Part shown: positions 38,047 to 49,066 of the stretch, in pieces
Layout of the letters: every line of letters starts with the position of its first letter
Position numbering within the stretch: the first letter of the stretch is position 1
Source: Bradyrhizobium vignae
GTDB lineage: Bacteria > Pseudomonadota > Alphaproteobacteria > Rhizobiales > Xanthobacteraceae
Assembly (NCBI RefSeq): GCF_004114425.1
Contig: NZ_RDQF01000013.1
Coordinates: 104,770 to 168,769, forward strand
DNA length: 64,000 nucleotides
Direction of reading: 5' to 3'
Program-made: the position numbers and the translations under genes
The notes under the pieces: generated by a model
The model's database searches: none
The model's input: the letters and a program-made list of their open reading frames with translations, nothing else
What the model was told of the DNA's origin: nothing

Positions 38047-38080
38047 GCCCGGCCATCGAGAAGAGGCCGGGCTTTTTTTT
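38047..38080 (+). terminator. Intrinsic terminator
   Basis: GCCCGGCC and GGCCGGGC form an 8-bp stem with a 10-base loop, followed by eight T. It is oriented for plus-strand transcripts and is a strong match to Rho-independent terminators. Confidence 0.85.
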
Positions 38081-38698
38081 CGAGCAATGACTGGCAGCTT
38101 CAAGTGTTCTGGCCCGCCGTGTCTCATGATTTGCGAAGGGAGCGGGAGCCAGAGGCAAACGGAAGCGATCGATTGACAGTCACTCGCTGAAATCGATCGA
38201 TCCCGTCCTAGCGCCCGACCTGCCCTGGCTGCTCGCCTCATGGGCTATGGCGGCATCGATGCCTATCACCGGCCACCCGCATCGCCGCAACTCTGCTCGG
38301 AGCACCTGATGCACGGCATGAGTCATAGAGAGAACCGTACGCGCCATCCTAACGCTCTCTATCTGCTCGACGACTTTGTGGATCCGTGCTCGTAATGATG
38401 TCTGTCCAGGATCGAGAACGCGTGCCCAGACGCAGCGCACATCCTGGCCGAGATCGAGCGCTCGGTCGGCCGCGTCATCAATCCCGGCAAGCTCTCGCGC
38501 TCGGGTTCTCCTTGCTGCTACGCTGTGGGGCTTTGGGTCCTGCAGGTGGATGACAGCCGGGCATATGCATGCTTTCTCATCAGGGAAGGACGTGATCAGC
38601 TAACAGGAACATTCTGCGCGAGATGCGCAGAACTCTGCACCGACATTTGAATATCCTCCGCGCACGCGACCCACTATTGTCGATCCATATCTCGCTTA
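38081..38698. other. No gene recognised
   Basis: The region 38420-38600 reads partly like protein (AHILAEIERSVGRVINPGKL) but is not continued by an intact frame. It is probably a remnant. Confidence 0.35.
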
Positions 38699-39043
38699 GT
38701 GTGCCTAACTGCTACTGTGATCCTGTCGCTGCTGCCGGTCGTCACGAACGCTGCGCCAATTCAAAAGCGGCCCAAGCCGGTCTGGCAAGGTTACGGCTTC
38801 CTGCCCGGCTATCGCCAGCCGCTGAGTAACAGCATTCAGCTCTACAAGCAGAAACACGCAATGCCCCGGCTCTCGCGCGCCGACCAGCGCCACTGATATA
38901 TTGACCCCGTTCCTCAGTACTACGCTGGGGTGGCGAGTGGCACTATTTCGGCCCCCGGCTTCCGCGGAGGGCGCTACAATGGCGGCAGTTTCGGGCCATG
39001 TTGGACGCGGACGCCGATCGGACCGATCTGGAACTGCGGGTGA
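38699..39043 (+). pseudogene. Broken small secreted protein
   Basis: The frame starts MCLTATVILSLLPVVTNAAP, a signal sequence, runs to an in-frame TGA where Trp would be expected (RADQRH, stop, YIDPVPQYY), and ends GGRYNGGSFGPCWTRTPIGP then IWNCG. A short out-of-frame patch near 38930 (reads GGEWHYFGP in another frame) shows two more compensating indels. It belongs to a group of short Gly/Tyr-rich exported Bradyrhizobium proteins of unknown role. Confidence 0.65.
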
Positions 39044-39787
39044 TCAGGCGGCGCGGCTAGGATACACCTCGGGCATTGCGCCGCGATTACGTTGAGGCGT
39101 TTACTGACGTCCTCGCCTATCTTCGTCATCGCGCCGCAGCTGCACTGGCGAAGCGAGCGCGCAGATCGGTGATCAGCTCCACCTGAGCCACATCAGCAGG
39201 CAAGTAACTCGGGTTGCGATGATGATCTTGATCCGATCCGGCACGACATCGGCCGCTGATGATGCGGCCGCCTTCTCCAGCGTCGCGCCGGGACGGCTTG
39301 TGGCACAATCGGCTGCTGGGTTATGCTGGACGCGTCATGGCCATCTTCATTTAGAACGAACAGATGCTTCAGCTCTCTTTCTCGTTGAGAAACTCACGCC
39401 TACAACTGATGCAATTGCTTTTGCAATTTGCTCGAAGCAGTGCACCTACCTCCTAGAAGTCCAGACCCTGCAGCAGTCGCTCAGACAATTCAGCGCTTTG
39501 AGCACCGGCTGGCGGTGTTGATTCAAGGGTCTGAAACGGCACGGCCTGCTGACCGCGACGTCGTCGGTCGTGCCGGCTCGTTCTGAATAAGTGACGGTCA
39601 GAGACTCACCACCGGCCGAACGCCGACGTGATGCGCGGGTCAGCAATGGCGGTCGGAAACCGGGGTGCCCGTTCGGCTGCTCATATCCCCTCACCTAATC
39701 ATCACCAGTTTTGCAGCTTTTGGATGACACAGACCGCGCAGGTCATGTCTTGCAGCGATCAATGAGGCGCTCGATCCGCGGCAGCCA
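39044..39787. other. No gene recognised
   Basis: Only short overlapping frames. No promoter or RNA element seen. Confidence 0.35.
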
Positions 39788-40450
39788 CTAGAAGCGCGTA
39801 TTTTTGAGCAATACATCACCCTCCACTGTGCGTGGATAGTGGGCCGCCACTTCGAATGATGGCAACAGGTCAAGAATGGCTTGCAGGGACAACTGCCCTT
39901 CGTAGAGCTCGCGGTCGCTATATTCCGTGTAGACGAAGCGCGTGTTACTTAAGGTCTGCCTGCCGCCGGCAATAACATCGGCTTCGGCTCCCTGAACATC
40001 CATCCAGATGAAATCGACCGTGTTCAGCTCCGCTTCGCTGCACCAGTCATCCAGCCGCCGCGTTTCAACCGAGACGGGGCGATCGAACCGAACCCAATCA
40101 TACTCGGTAAGATGATTCTTCGGACGGCGTATTGAGCCGGAGAGGTCCCATTCCTTCGCATCACCATCTGCATTGCTTGGATGAAAGTCGATCATCCCGT
40201 TTCGATCACTGATGGCAATTTCAAACAGCTTCACCTTATTGAGAGATGAGCCCAGCTTCTTCTTGAAGCGCGCGATCGCTCTGGGGTCCGGCTCAAAGCA
40301 GTAGAGCTGAGCATGCGGGCAGAGATTGAGAAATTGTTGCGTATCGGTCCCGTCATTGCAGCCGATATCTAGGATGACCGGATTCGGCTTCTGAAGAAGT
40401 GAGACGATGTGCTGGTGTACTTCTACAGGAGACACAGGTGCTTTTTCCAT
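39788..40450 (-). CDS. noeI: FkbM-family methyltransferase, probably NoeI-like
   Basis: The 220-residue protein shows the SAM-binding motif VILDIGCNDGTDTQQFLNLC near residue 25, YCFEPDPRAIARF, the FkbM-type acidic motif VDFIWMDVQGAEADVIAGGR near 145 and YTEYSDRELYEGQ. In rhizobia, NoeI is an FkbM-type enzyme that 2-O-methylates the fucose of Nod factors. The phrase WDLSGSIRRPKNHL and the position near groESL and nopT fit my memory of NoeI, so I use the name, but this should be checked by alignment. Another FkbM-type O-methyltransferase is possible. Confidence 0.75.
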   Translation of the reverse strand: MEKAPVSPVEVHQHIVSLLQKPNPVILDIGCNDGTDTQQFLNLCPHAQLYCFEPDPRAIARFKKKLGSSLNKVKLFEIAISDRNGMIDFHPSNADGDAKEWDLSGSIRRPKNHLTEYDWVRFDRPVSVETRRLDDWCSEAELNTVDFIWMDVQGAEADVIAGGRQTLSNTRFVYTEYSDRELYEGQLSLQAILDLLPSFEVAAHYPRTVEGDVLLKNTRF

Positions 40451-41236
40451 TTGGCCCGGAGATCGCGTGAGTTTCGAACTTCGAAGCCGAAATCACACGC
40501 CAGACGCACTGGCACAACGTATATCAACGTATATCGTTCATATGCCACTGAGTCCCCTTGATCCATGGCGGCTATTTGGATGCCGTCAATATCAAAACGG
40601 ACACCGCTCGGACAGACAGGTGCAGCGACTGCCTCGCAATACAAATTCCAACCCAGCGTCGGCAGAGGCGCCTCTGTCAGCCAAATCGTTCGCCGGCGGC
40701 TCTTTTTTCGGGACGGGCGAACGATCGGCTTCGCTCGAATCTCGTCTTACAGCTATTCTCAGTGGAGCGTCCCCGGGCAGAGTGATCTCTCGTCCGCAGC
40801 AATAGCCAATCAGCTCGATCACAGCTGGGCGAAATGTGTTCTGCCGACCAACGGTCGCCATAAGATTCGTTGACGCAATTTGCGGTTTTCGAGATAGTTG
40901 GCATATTTTTGTGACTACGTCAGACCGATTGAGCACTGCTCATCGACTGTGCACCGCACGGTTCGCCGGCGTCAGCCGCTAGATGCTGGCGTCAGACGAC
41001 GCAATCATATGCTGCACCCTGCCGTCGTAGTTGAAATCGCAGCGCTTAGATCGATGCAACGGCCCCCGTGCAATGTCGAGGACGCTGGGCTCAATCCGGG
41101 TGCTTCGACGAGGCGCAATGTCATTTTTAGCGCAGCTTGGCGGGCTGCGTACCTGAGGACGTTTGCTTCCGGACAAAGACACGCGAGACCCAGCTACGAT
41201 TCAGCAGAACTGGGCGTCTCTCGGTGAGCTCGTTTT
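40451..41236. other. No gene recognised upstream of groESL
   Basis: Frames of about 70-130 codons overlap on both strands without a recognisable product. I searched for the NifA motif TGT-N10-ACA upstream of the groES promoters and did not find one. A poor -24/-12 look-alike (TGGAAT, five bases, TTGCG; minus strand, 40635-40650) lies 185 bp upstream of the methyltransferase gene. Confidence 0.35.
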
Positions 41237-41252
41237 TGGCCTAACTCTTGCT
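41237..41252 (+). promoter_or_regulatory. Sigma-54 promoter, upstream copy
   Basis: TGGCCT, five bases, TTGCT: GG and GC of the -24/-12 boxes are correctly spaced. It is followed at 41265-41277 by the near-perfect palindrome GTCACAATGTGAC, as in the second copy 198 bp downstream. It would drive the truncated groES copy and could read on into groESL. Confidence 0.7.
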
Positions 41253-41306
41253 ATGATTAGGCTTGTCACAATGTGACTATCTCAAACTTGAGCTCAGGAG
41301 TTCTGC

Positions 41307-41474
41307 ATGAAATTTCGTCCGCTTCACGACCGCGTCGGCAAGCGCATCGACGCCAACGAGAAGACCGCTTGCGGCGTTATCATTCCCGACACAGCCAAGC
41401 AAAAGCTGCAGGCATGGATCGTTCAGCTCATTTTTGGCTTGACCCTTGCTACAACTTGGCTTGTCACAATGTGA
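41307..41474 (+). pseudogene. groES: Truncated duplicate of groES
   Basis: The frame starts [20 protein letters not shown] and goes on [17 protein letters not shown], corresponding to the first 33 or so codons of the complete groES at 41510, with a 3-base deletion (VVVKR becomes VGKR). It then runs out of the homology and through the second promoter to a stop at 41472. A ribosome site (CAGGAG) is kept. The 55-residue product lacks most of the GroES barrel and the mobile loop, so it should not be functional as a co-chaperonin. Confidence 0.85.
41435..41450 (+). promoter_or_regulatory. Sigma-54 promoter of groESL
   Basis: TGGCTT, five bases, TTGCT, 60 bases before groES. Together with the palindrome GTCACAATGTGAC at 41463-41475 around the expected start point, it repeats the upstream copy. 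It fits the known NifA/sigma-54 control of one groESL operon in Bradyrhizobium japonicum (groESL3). Confidence 0.8.
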
Positions 41475-41509
41475 CTATCTCTAAATCGTCAAACGCTCAG
41501 GAGCCTTGC

Positions 41510-41824
41510 ATGAATTTCCGTCCGCTTCACGACCGCGTCGTAGTCAAGCGCATCGACGCCGATGAGAAAACCGCTGGTGGCATTATCATTCCCGACACAG
41601 CCAGGGAAAAGCCCTCCCAGGGCGAAGTCGTCGCTGTCGGCCCCGGCGGCCGCGACGAAGCCGGCAAGCTGATCCCGATCGACGTCGAGGTCGGCGACCG
41701 CGTGCTGTTCGGCAAATGGTCGGGCACCGAAGTCAAGATCGACGGCCATGAGCTGTTGATCATGAAGGAGAGCGACATCATGGGCGTTCTCACCGACGTG
41801 TCTTCCAAGAAGAAAGCCGCCTAA
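41510..41824 (+). CDS. groES: Co-chaperonin GroES
   Basis: The 104-residue protein starts [20 protein letters not shown] and has the mobile loop [20 protein letters not shown] and the roof and core segments [20 protein letters not shown] typical of GroES. I use ATG 41510 after CAGGAG; the longer frame upstream crosses the promoter. GroES caps GroEL and is co-transcribed with groEL 84 bp downstream. Behind a sigma-54 promoter, it probably serves folding of nitrogen-fixation proteins. Confidence 0.97.
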   Translation: MNFRPLHDRVVVKRIDADEKTAGGIIIPDTAREKPSQGEVVAVGPGGRDEAGKLIPIDVEVGDRVLFGKWSGTEVKIDGHELLIMKESDIMGVLTDVSSKKKAA

Positions 41825-41890
41825 TCCAGCGCTCGCACAGCTCCCCCTGACGAGCGCCCCGCTTGGGCGCGCCGAAGGATGAGAGAATAA

Positions 41891-43549
<1,659 letters not shown>

Positions 43550-43585
43550 TCCACTCTGCCAACGTGTCAATGATGACATGCAAAA

Positions 43586-43614
43586 CCCTGGCAGGAATGC
43601 CAGGGCTTTGTTTT
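43586..43614 (+). terminator. groESL terminator
   Basis: CCCTGGCA and TGCCAGGG form a perfect 8-bp stem with loop GGAA, followed by CTTTGTTTT, 37 bases after the groEL stop. Confidence 0.85.
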
Positions 43615-44146
43615 GCGCGAGCTTGCAACGTAGCCCTTGCAAGCCGCGCCAAAGGTCCAGCCCTCGGCCTATCCGCATGAACGGCGGTAGGGCCTAGACG
43701 ACCAAGGTAAGACGGTCCAGCACTGCGATGAAAGTGGGCCTGTCGCGTTTGTCTGTCACGAAGCTGCCTCTACCAAGCGCTTGAACGCTTCGTCTGCCGT
43801 CTCCGGCGGCGACCGAAAGGCTCCGGCGCAGCGATCGGTGGGAGCCAGCCCAGCGATCGGACAAGGTTTCAGTTCAAATTCGAGAGCGTTTCTTCCGTGC
43901 CCAACATCACCGGTCGAACTCCCCCCGGGTGCCCGTCGCGAGAGATCAATGTCGGCCGTCAACACAATGCGAGCGATCCGCTTGCAGATGTGAGCGCAAG
44001 AACATTCGCCCGCGCAGCGGCCGCAATAAATCCAAGTCCCGGAGAACGTGCTCATAGGATCTGGCATCCACACTATACCAATGTGTAACCGAGCTAGCCA
44101 CGGGGATGAATTGGCACGAAGCGCGACCGGGTTCATTGTTGGCCTT
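43615..44146. other. Intergenic; doubtful minus-strand frame
   Basis: A minus-strand frame (43756-44154, 132 codons) contains a Cys-rich patch (CGRCAGECSCAHICKR) and ends SPPETADEAFKRLVEAAS. It could be a small hypothetical gene, but its start overlaps the start of the plus-strand dehydrogenase and I cannot support it further. Confidence 0.3.
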
Positions 44147-45697
44147 ATGGCCATGTATACTCAGGTTTACGCCCAATTCACGGAGGCGCAGGAACGCACC
44201 GCCGAAGGCCGTGCAGCTGCACTACACTCCAGTTTGATCGCTGACCTCAGTCAGCTGAATTTCGCAGACGCGGATGACCGTCGAGCATTCCCTCCGACCC
44301 TACATAGCATATTGGCAAGGCATGGACTGTTCGGGCTCACCACGCCAGGAGAGCACGGCGGATTAGCTCTTCCCTTGCAGGAGGCTATCAACCTGATCTC
44401 CGCTACTGCATCCTTTGATGTCTCCGCTGCCTCTACCCTCGTCATCCATAACTTCCTCGCCTTGCCCTGCATCCAAGCGGCACCGCACATTCCCGAACAA
44501 AAGCAAATCATTTGGGGTGCAACACGCGGCGATCTCTGCGCTTTTGCTTTGACCGAGCCTGGAGCCGGTTCGGCCCCGAGGCATATAGAGGCTTCGGCTC
44601 TCATGCGCGAAGATAAAGTTCGTATCTCTGGTCGCAAGATCTGGATCGGTCTCGCTGACTGGGCTCGCTGGATCGTTTGCTTTGCGCGCGCGTCTGGAGC
44701 CGATGCGAAAGGTCGGCTCGTTGGTGTACTCGTTGACAGGCAAGCTCCAGGCCTCAAGGTCACGCACGAGCATCGCACACTCGGTCTACGTGGCATCATT
44801 CAGAATACCCTGGAGTTCCAAGATGTCGAGGTGCCGCGTTCTTACGTGCTCTCTCGCGATCAAGACGGCTGGGGCGCAGCGGCATCTAGTATGAACCGAG
44901 GCCGTGTCGGTGTGGCTGCTATGGGTCTTGGAGCCCTTGAGCGCGCTATCCAGGTCGCAGCCTCTTATGCAAGCCATCGTCGGCTCGGTAAATTGCGTAT
45001 GATCGAGAACAGCTACATCGAGCAGTTATTTGGGCAGATGGTGCTGCGGCGGGAAGTCGTGAAGGCGATGCTGGCCGCATCCTGCCGACTTGTGTCGGCA
45101 CAGGGCGCGCCAAACGTCCACCTTGCGTCGGCAACGAAGGTTTTATCCTCGGAGTGGTGCGGCCTTGTCGCTGATCAATGCGTCCAGCTGTTAGGTGGCC
45201 GTGGTTACGATGAGGGAGCGCCTTTAGCCAAAATCTATCGAGACGCTCGCATCCTTCGCATCTTCGAAGGTCCGACTGAGGCGCTCCTATCACATCTCGG
45301 CCGGTGCCTACTCTCTAAAGCCACCCGTGACGAAATAGCCGATCTCTTTCGGTCTGTTGGAGCGGCATCAGTTCATGCTGCAGCAATTGAGGAGCTCTCT
45401 GGGCTCAATGAGACAGACGGTGCCGTGCTGATCTATGCGGGTTGGCTCACCACATTGGGACTGGCACAAGCTGTCATGTCTGCTGGTTGCTTCTCTGCCA
45501 CAGATTGCGCCCCAGCAGCGGCTGACCTGGTCAGTTCCGAGCTAGCAACTCTCCGTGCTCGCGCGCCGGCACGGCAATCTGTCGAAGTCCGGACTCGGGC
45601 TAGTCGGACTCTGACCACCTTCCTTGAAGACGCGGCTTGTTCTATTCGCTCACCTGTCCTCACAGACGATTATCTTAGACTGGTGCAGTACGTCTGA
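44147..45697 (+). CDS. Acyl-CoA dehydrogenase family protein
   Basis: From ATG 44147 the protein has 516 residues. An acyl-CoA dehydrogenase core is clear: FGLTTPGEHGGLALPLQEAI (N-terminal helices), AFALTEPGAGS and ISGRKIWIG (flavin and beta domain), LGLRGIIQNTLEFQDVEVPR, CVQLLGGRGYDEGAPLAKIY, and RILRIFEGPTEALLSHLGR, where the Glu of FEGPTE matches the catalytic base of several dehydrogenases. About 120 extra C-terminal residues are helical, as in long-chain types. The annotated frame begins earlier; ATG 44147 or 44153 look best, though neither has a strong ribosome site. Substrate unknown. It stands alone on this strand. Confidence 0.85.
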   Translation: MAMYTQVYAQFTEAQERTAEGRAAALHSSLIADLSQLNFADADDRRAFPPTLHSILARHGLFGLTTPGEHGGLALPLQEAINLISATASFDVSAASTLVIHNFLALPCIQAAPHIPEQKQIIWGATRGDLCAFALTEPGAGSAPRHIEASALMREDKVRISGRKIWIGLADWARWIVCFARASGADAKGRLVGVLVDRQAPGLKVTHEHRTLGLRGIIQNTLEFQDVEVPRSYVLSRDQDGWGAAASSMNRGRVGVAAMGLGALERAIQVAASYASHRRLGKLRMIENSYIEQLFGQMVLRREVVKAMLAASCRLVSAQGAPNVHLASATKVLSSEWCGLVADQCVQLLGGRGYDEGAPLAKIYRDARILRIFEGPTEALLSHLGRCLLSKATRDEIADLFRSVGAASVHAAAIEELSGLNETDGAVLIYAGWLTTLGLAQAVMSAGCFSATDCAPAAADLVSSELATLRARAPARQSVEVRTRASRTLTTFLEDAACSIRSPVLTDDYLRLVQYV

Positions 45698-45867
45698 GAT
45701 CTACCGGATGCCGGACGTCTTTCTACCTAGTGGTCCCGCGCGCGACGCAGCCGTGTGACGGTCTGGCTTAGGACCAAGACCATCGAGCCACTCGATAACC
45801 GTGCTTGAACTTGCGACACTTGCAGGTGGCCCAACGAAAGGGCGGCGCACGCTCTCTCGCAGAGCCG
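45698..45867. other. Junction between dehydrogenase gene and IS remnants
   Basis: No gene. The IS256-type remnant begins shortly after. Confidence 0.3.
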
Positions 45868-45995
45868 ATCCAGAGCATCCGCAAACCCACCTATTTTCCG
45901 GGTTTCCTGGAGCGCCTGCGCATGGCCGAGAAGGCGCTAGCCGCTGCCGTCTCGATCCGCTCGGTCGACCACTTGGTGCAGAGCAAACGGTCTCT
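45868..45995 (+). pseudogene. IS256-family transposase fragment
   Basis: RKPTYFPGFLERLRMAEKAL then AAAVSIRSVDHLVQS reads like the region around residue 120 of IS256-type transposases; compare [19 protein letters not shown] in the element at 58460-59870. A deletion has removed the segment between AAAV and the STRSVDDLV motif. Only this short piece is left. Confidence 0.65.
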
Positions 45996-46024
45996 CCGAT
46001 TTGCGCTGGAGCGGTCAGACACCT

Positions 46025-46400
46025 CCATGCGTTGTTCGAGATCGAACGCACCATCAATGGCTGGGACGCTGACGAGCGGCGCGCCGTGCGCCAGGAAAAG
46101 CAAGCCGCTTCTCGAGGACATGCACGCCTGGTTGTTGCGCCAACGCGAAACCCTCTCCCGCTCCTCCGAGGTCCCAAAGCCTAATTTGCATGCTCAGGCG
46201 CTGGGACAAGTTCGGCCGCTTCCTCGAAGGATGGCAGGATCTGCTTGACCGACAATTGCGCTGAGCTCGCCTTGAGAGGCATTGCCTTGGGAAGGCGCAG
46301 CTTGACCTTCGCTGCTAGCCGGCGTGGCGCCGACCGTGCCGCCATTATGCTGACGATGATCACGACCGTCCGATCGCAGCGATCAACCAACAGCAGCGAC
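46025..46400 (+). pseudogene. IS66-family transposase C-terminal fragment
   Basis: ALFEIERTINGWDADERRAV and RQEKQAASRGH match the central part of IS66 TnpC. After frame changes the sequence goes on LLEDMHAWLLRQRETLSRSS, then RWDKFGRFLEG, and then degenerate forms of the CNxxERALR region. Several stops and shifts interrupt it. It lies directly behind the IS256 fragment, so this is a composite graveyard of insertion sequences. Confidence 0.75.
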
Positions 46401-46676
46401 CAGTGACTGCCGCGCCGATATCTTTCCGTATCCCTGGCATCGCTTACCGGCAGGAACAGGAAGTCGGCTGTATCATGGCGAACCCACCCTAATGCTCGGT
46501 CGGCGACCTCCTTAGAGGGGGATCGCAACATTTGGGCTATGAGGGGATCGGCACAAATTCACGACCTCTTTGAAGAGATCGGCTTATATCTATGCTTGAC
46601 CATAGGACCGATGGGTGGGGTTCCAGATAGGATGTATCGACCCACACCAACCGCTTTCGTTTAACGCATCGGGTTC
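46401..46676. other. No gene recognised
   Basis: Sequence downstream of the IS66 fragment, without an interpretable frame. Confidence 0.3.
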
Positions 46677-46694
46677 GTCAGCTTTCGGAAAGCT
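46677..46694 (+). promoter_or_regulatory. tts-box-like element
   Basis: GTCAGCTTTCGGAAAGCT followed by AACC fits the tts box (GTCAGCTT-N-TCGAAAGCT type), the binding site of TtsI, apart from two or three central bases. Flanking GGGTTC before it and AACC after it also agree. No effector gene is readable downstream on this strand, only a palindromic repeat and undefined sequence. Confidence 0.6.
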
Positions 46695-46714
46695 AACCCG
46701 TGTACAGTGACGTT

Positions 46715-46798
46715 GAAGTTAGCGGCCCGTGGTAGGGACAGCGCTTGCCCCGTGTATGCGTGGGGCCTTGAGCGCCGAATCACGTTTCTGCTAACTTC
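46715..46798. repeat. Small palindromic repeat element, copy 2
   Basis: 84 bp bounded by TTGAAGTTAGC (from 46713) and GCTAACTTCAA (to 46800). The ends equal those of the element at 29531-29613. The interiors differ, so only ends are conserved. It lies 20 bases after the tts-like box. Confidence 0.6.
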
Positions 46799-47559
46799 AA
46801 CCAGTGCGGGCGTGGCAGAAATAGCGTCTGTCCAACCTGACCAGCGCCGAGTCGCGCCCGCGCTGCTTCCAGTGTGAGACTGAGATCAGATCTGACCCAC
46901 ATAGGCTTATCACTGGGTCGGTTCCGTTTTCGACGTCACCAGAGCCAGACGGCAGCGGAAGCGCTGCGGCGAGGACAACGGCCTTACCGTTGCGGAGCTC
47001 GTGACGAGCGTTGACTCGGTCGTGAGCTGGTGCGGCGACACGCATCATCCTCGACAGCAGCTGTTTGGCGGCGAGGTCACTAGAGAAGTGGTCGGCGACG
47101 ATTCCGAAGCAGACGAAAATACAGCTTGTGCCGGCTGTGGTGGATGCGTGATGCTCGCCCTTCGCCTTGAGCGAGCAAGGCCTCGAAACGCACACCAGGA
47201 GCTGAGCCAGCTTTCAGACAAGGTCTAACCGGCCAACGGACCTGCTTGAATGCACGCGCAGCCCCTTCAGGCTCTGACGCGCGAGGGCATGCGCTCATCA
47301 ACCTGAGTGAACCGGCCCACCTCTCTTTGATTATTCTCGTCTCGCTGCACTACTCTCAGAGAGCTTCTGTCGAGCGTACTCCTGCAACGAAGGCTGCGTT
47401 GAGCTCCGCTAGCAAGCACGTCGGGTGCACGTTCAGGGGGGCCACAATCCGTGTTGCCTGCCGCGATTGCACTTTCGGACCCGATGCGGCTGTCCGGCAT
47501 CGATCGCGAAAGGATTCGATCCGTGGGGCTCGACACGTCTGTTGCAACCTCCCAAACAC
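46799..47559. other. No gene recognised downstream of nopT
   Basis: A minus-strand frame at 46797-47195 (132 codons) has a protein-like part (NARHELRNGKAVVLAAALPL) but I cannot name it. It may be a fragment of a mobile-element or effector gene. Confidence 0.35.
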
Positions 47560-48304
47560 TCACGTCATTCTTTGTGTGACGACAATCGATATATCATGTC
47601 CGTTCGGGCTCCTGTAACGGTCGGCGAGAATTTTGAGCAACTCACCCATCTGACCTGACCGAACGGTAAATTCTCCATAGTTTGGATCAAAGAGCGTCGT
47701 CATTCCATTCGATGTCGACGTTGCGATTGTGTGGGCACCACCTGCGCGGAAACGCAAGCTGACCAAATAGACCGATGGATCGTCGGTGATTTCATTCACG
47801 ATCTGGTCAATGCGCGAAGATGTACCCAAACCTATGTCGCGTCTGTTCGGCGGACGGCTCTAGGCCGGCTTCGCGTAACATCACGCTTTTTGCCTCAAGG
47901 TTGTGAGACTCTTCCGCTCTATCGCTTTGCAACAGGGTCTTGAGCTCTTCATATCGCTGCTGACGCATTGCCGCTGAGCTGTGATTTTGAGTCCCCGGGC
48001 GTAGCGCCCTCATCCGGGATGAAGGGCTGCTTGGAAGATTGAGGAGCCACTCCGCTGCCAATCCAACGCAGATTCCATCGACATTGGCCTCGGGCAATTC
48101 GGCCGTCCTGTATTCGAACAGAGGGTGCGTAGACCTCACTGGAGAGGATGGACTTGAGCTGGAGGACAGAGAGGATATGCTGGGATCCGAGGTGCTTGGA
48201 CTATAAATGATTGCCTCCGAGGCATGTGGCTTGCTGCAGCAGAGCCCCATTTTATCGGACAAATCCCCAGATGGCGCACTCTGCCGTTGAGCCAGATCCG
48301 TCAT
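47560..48304 (-). pseudogene. nopT: NopT-type cysteine protease effector with a frameshift
   Basis: Two frames together give a full NopT (YopT/AvrPphB family, C58). The first covers MTDLAQRQSAPSGDLSDKMG then LCCSKPH, a Ser-rich stretch, and the nucleophile C79 in VDGICVGLAAEWLLN, down to EAGLEPSAEQTRHRFG. The second frame goes on TSSRIDQIVNEITDDPSVYL, with the catalytic His in GAHTIATS and Asp in LFDPNYGEFTVR. A single extra G in a GGG run near 47825 causes the break. The DKM-G-LCC site fits the autocleavage and lipidation site of NopT. A tts-like box lies 170 bases upstream. As written the protein would lack His and Asp and be inactive. Confidence 0.88.
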
Positions 48305-48475
48305 AGTTTGCGCAAATTCGCAACTGTCCGCCGACGGACTCTGTTCGTCAGCTTGATTAGGGCGTGTGGGTTGCCCACTAACTCGATTATAGATGCCGGT
48401 TCGCCTGCTTCAGCGTACGTTTCTTCAGAGCGAGCGCGGGCTGCTTACGCCCCGCCTGCGGATGATATTCGCGGC

Positions 48476-48494
48476 AAGCTGACGACGAGCTGAC
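48476..48494 (-). promoter_or_regulatory. tts-box-like element upstream of nopT
   Basis: GTCAGCTCGTCGTCAGCTT on the minus strand matches about 15 of 18 positions of the tts consensus and lies 170 bases before the nopT ATG, a usual distance. TtsI, activated through NodD and flavonoids, would switch it on together with type III secretion. Confidence 0.55.
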
Positions 48495-49066
48495 AACCAG
48501 ATAAGTGCCGAAGCTACCGCCCCCCGCGCCCACTTGGTGTCTCCACCGCCACAGCTCACGATCCTCGCTCCGGGTGCGGGGTGGTGGCCGACGAGCTCAT
48601 GTCTGTCGCTCAGCGACGGCAGGCCGACCCTTTGCAATTCCGGACGCAGTACAGGGTCGTGGCGCCCCTGGAAAGCGCGTTCGTCAAACTGAATTCGACC
48701 GTCCCGTTGGCCTCGATCTCACATTACCGCGTTATGCCGCCGATCGGCACATACTTTTTCGCTCCAAAGAGTTGCGCAATTGGCGTCGTCGGAACGGCCA
48801 GTGACTGCGTTGTGTCCGGTCGCCGGCTCGATGGAATGTTGCTGCCGGACCCCATTCAGCACGGCTCCGCAATTCTTACCCGGATCAGTGCACTGTTAGC
48901 TGCCCAATGTGACAGCAGAAACTTTCAGGCTCAGCCCGCCCGCACGGCAAACACGCGATTGATCTTGACCTATACCGGCTTATGACGCCTCAGATCGGCG
49001 CGCCGACTCGGTGCTTCTGCAGCCGCTCGGCGTCACCTTCCGCTCGGATATTACCAACTCACCTCA
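48495..49066. other. No gene recognised
   Basis: A plus-strand frame (48581-48985, 134 codons) reads fairly naturally (RVVAPLESAFVKLNSTVPLA) but matches nothing I know. It may be a fragment of a membrane-fusion or polysaccharide protein. Confidence 0.3.

Noticed and set aside
40635..40650. Possible -24/-12 promoter in front of the FkbM-type methyltransferase gene (TGGAAT, N5, TTGCG)
   Set aside because: Only the GG and GC are right; the rest of the -24 box deviates, so chance is the better explanation.
44108..44123. TGGCACG before the acyl-CoA dehydrogenase gene
   Set aside because: The -24 half is perfect but there is no TTGC at the -12 distance.
48349..48367. tts half-site GTCAGCTTGATTAGG on the plus strand
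   Set aside because: Only the first half of the box matches; the TCGAAAGC half is absent.
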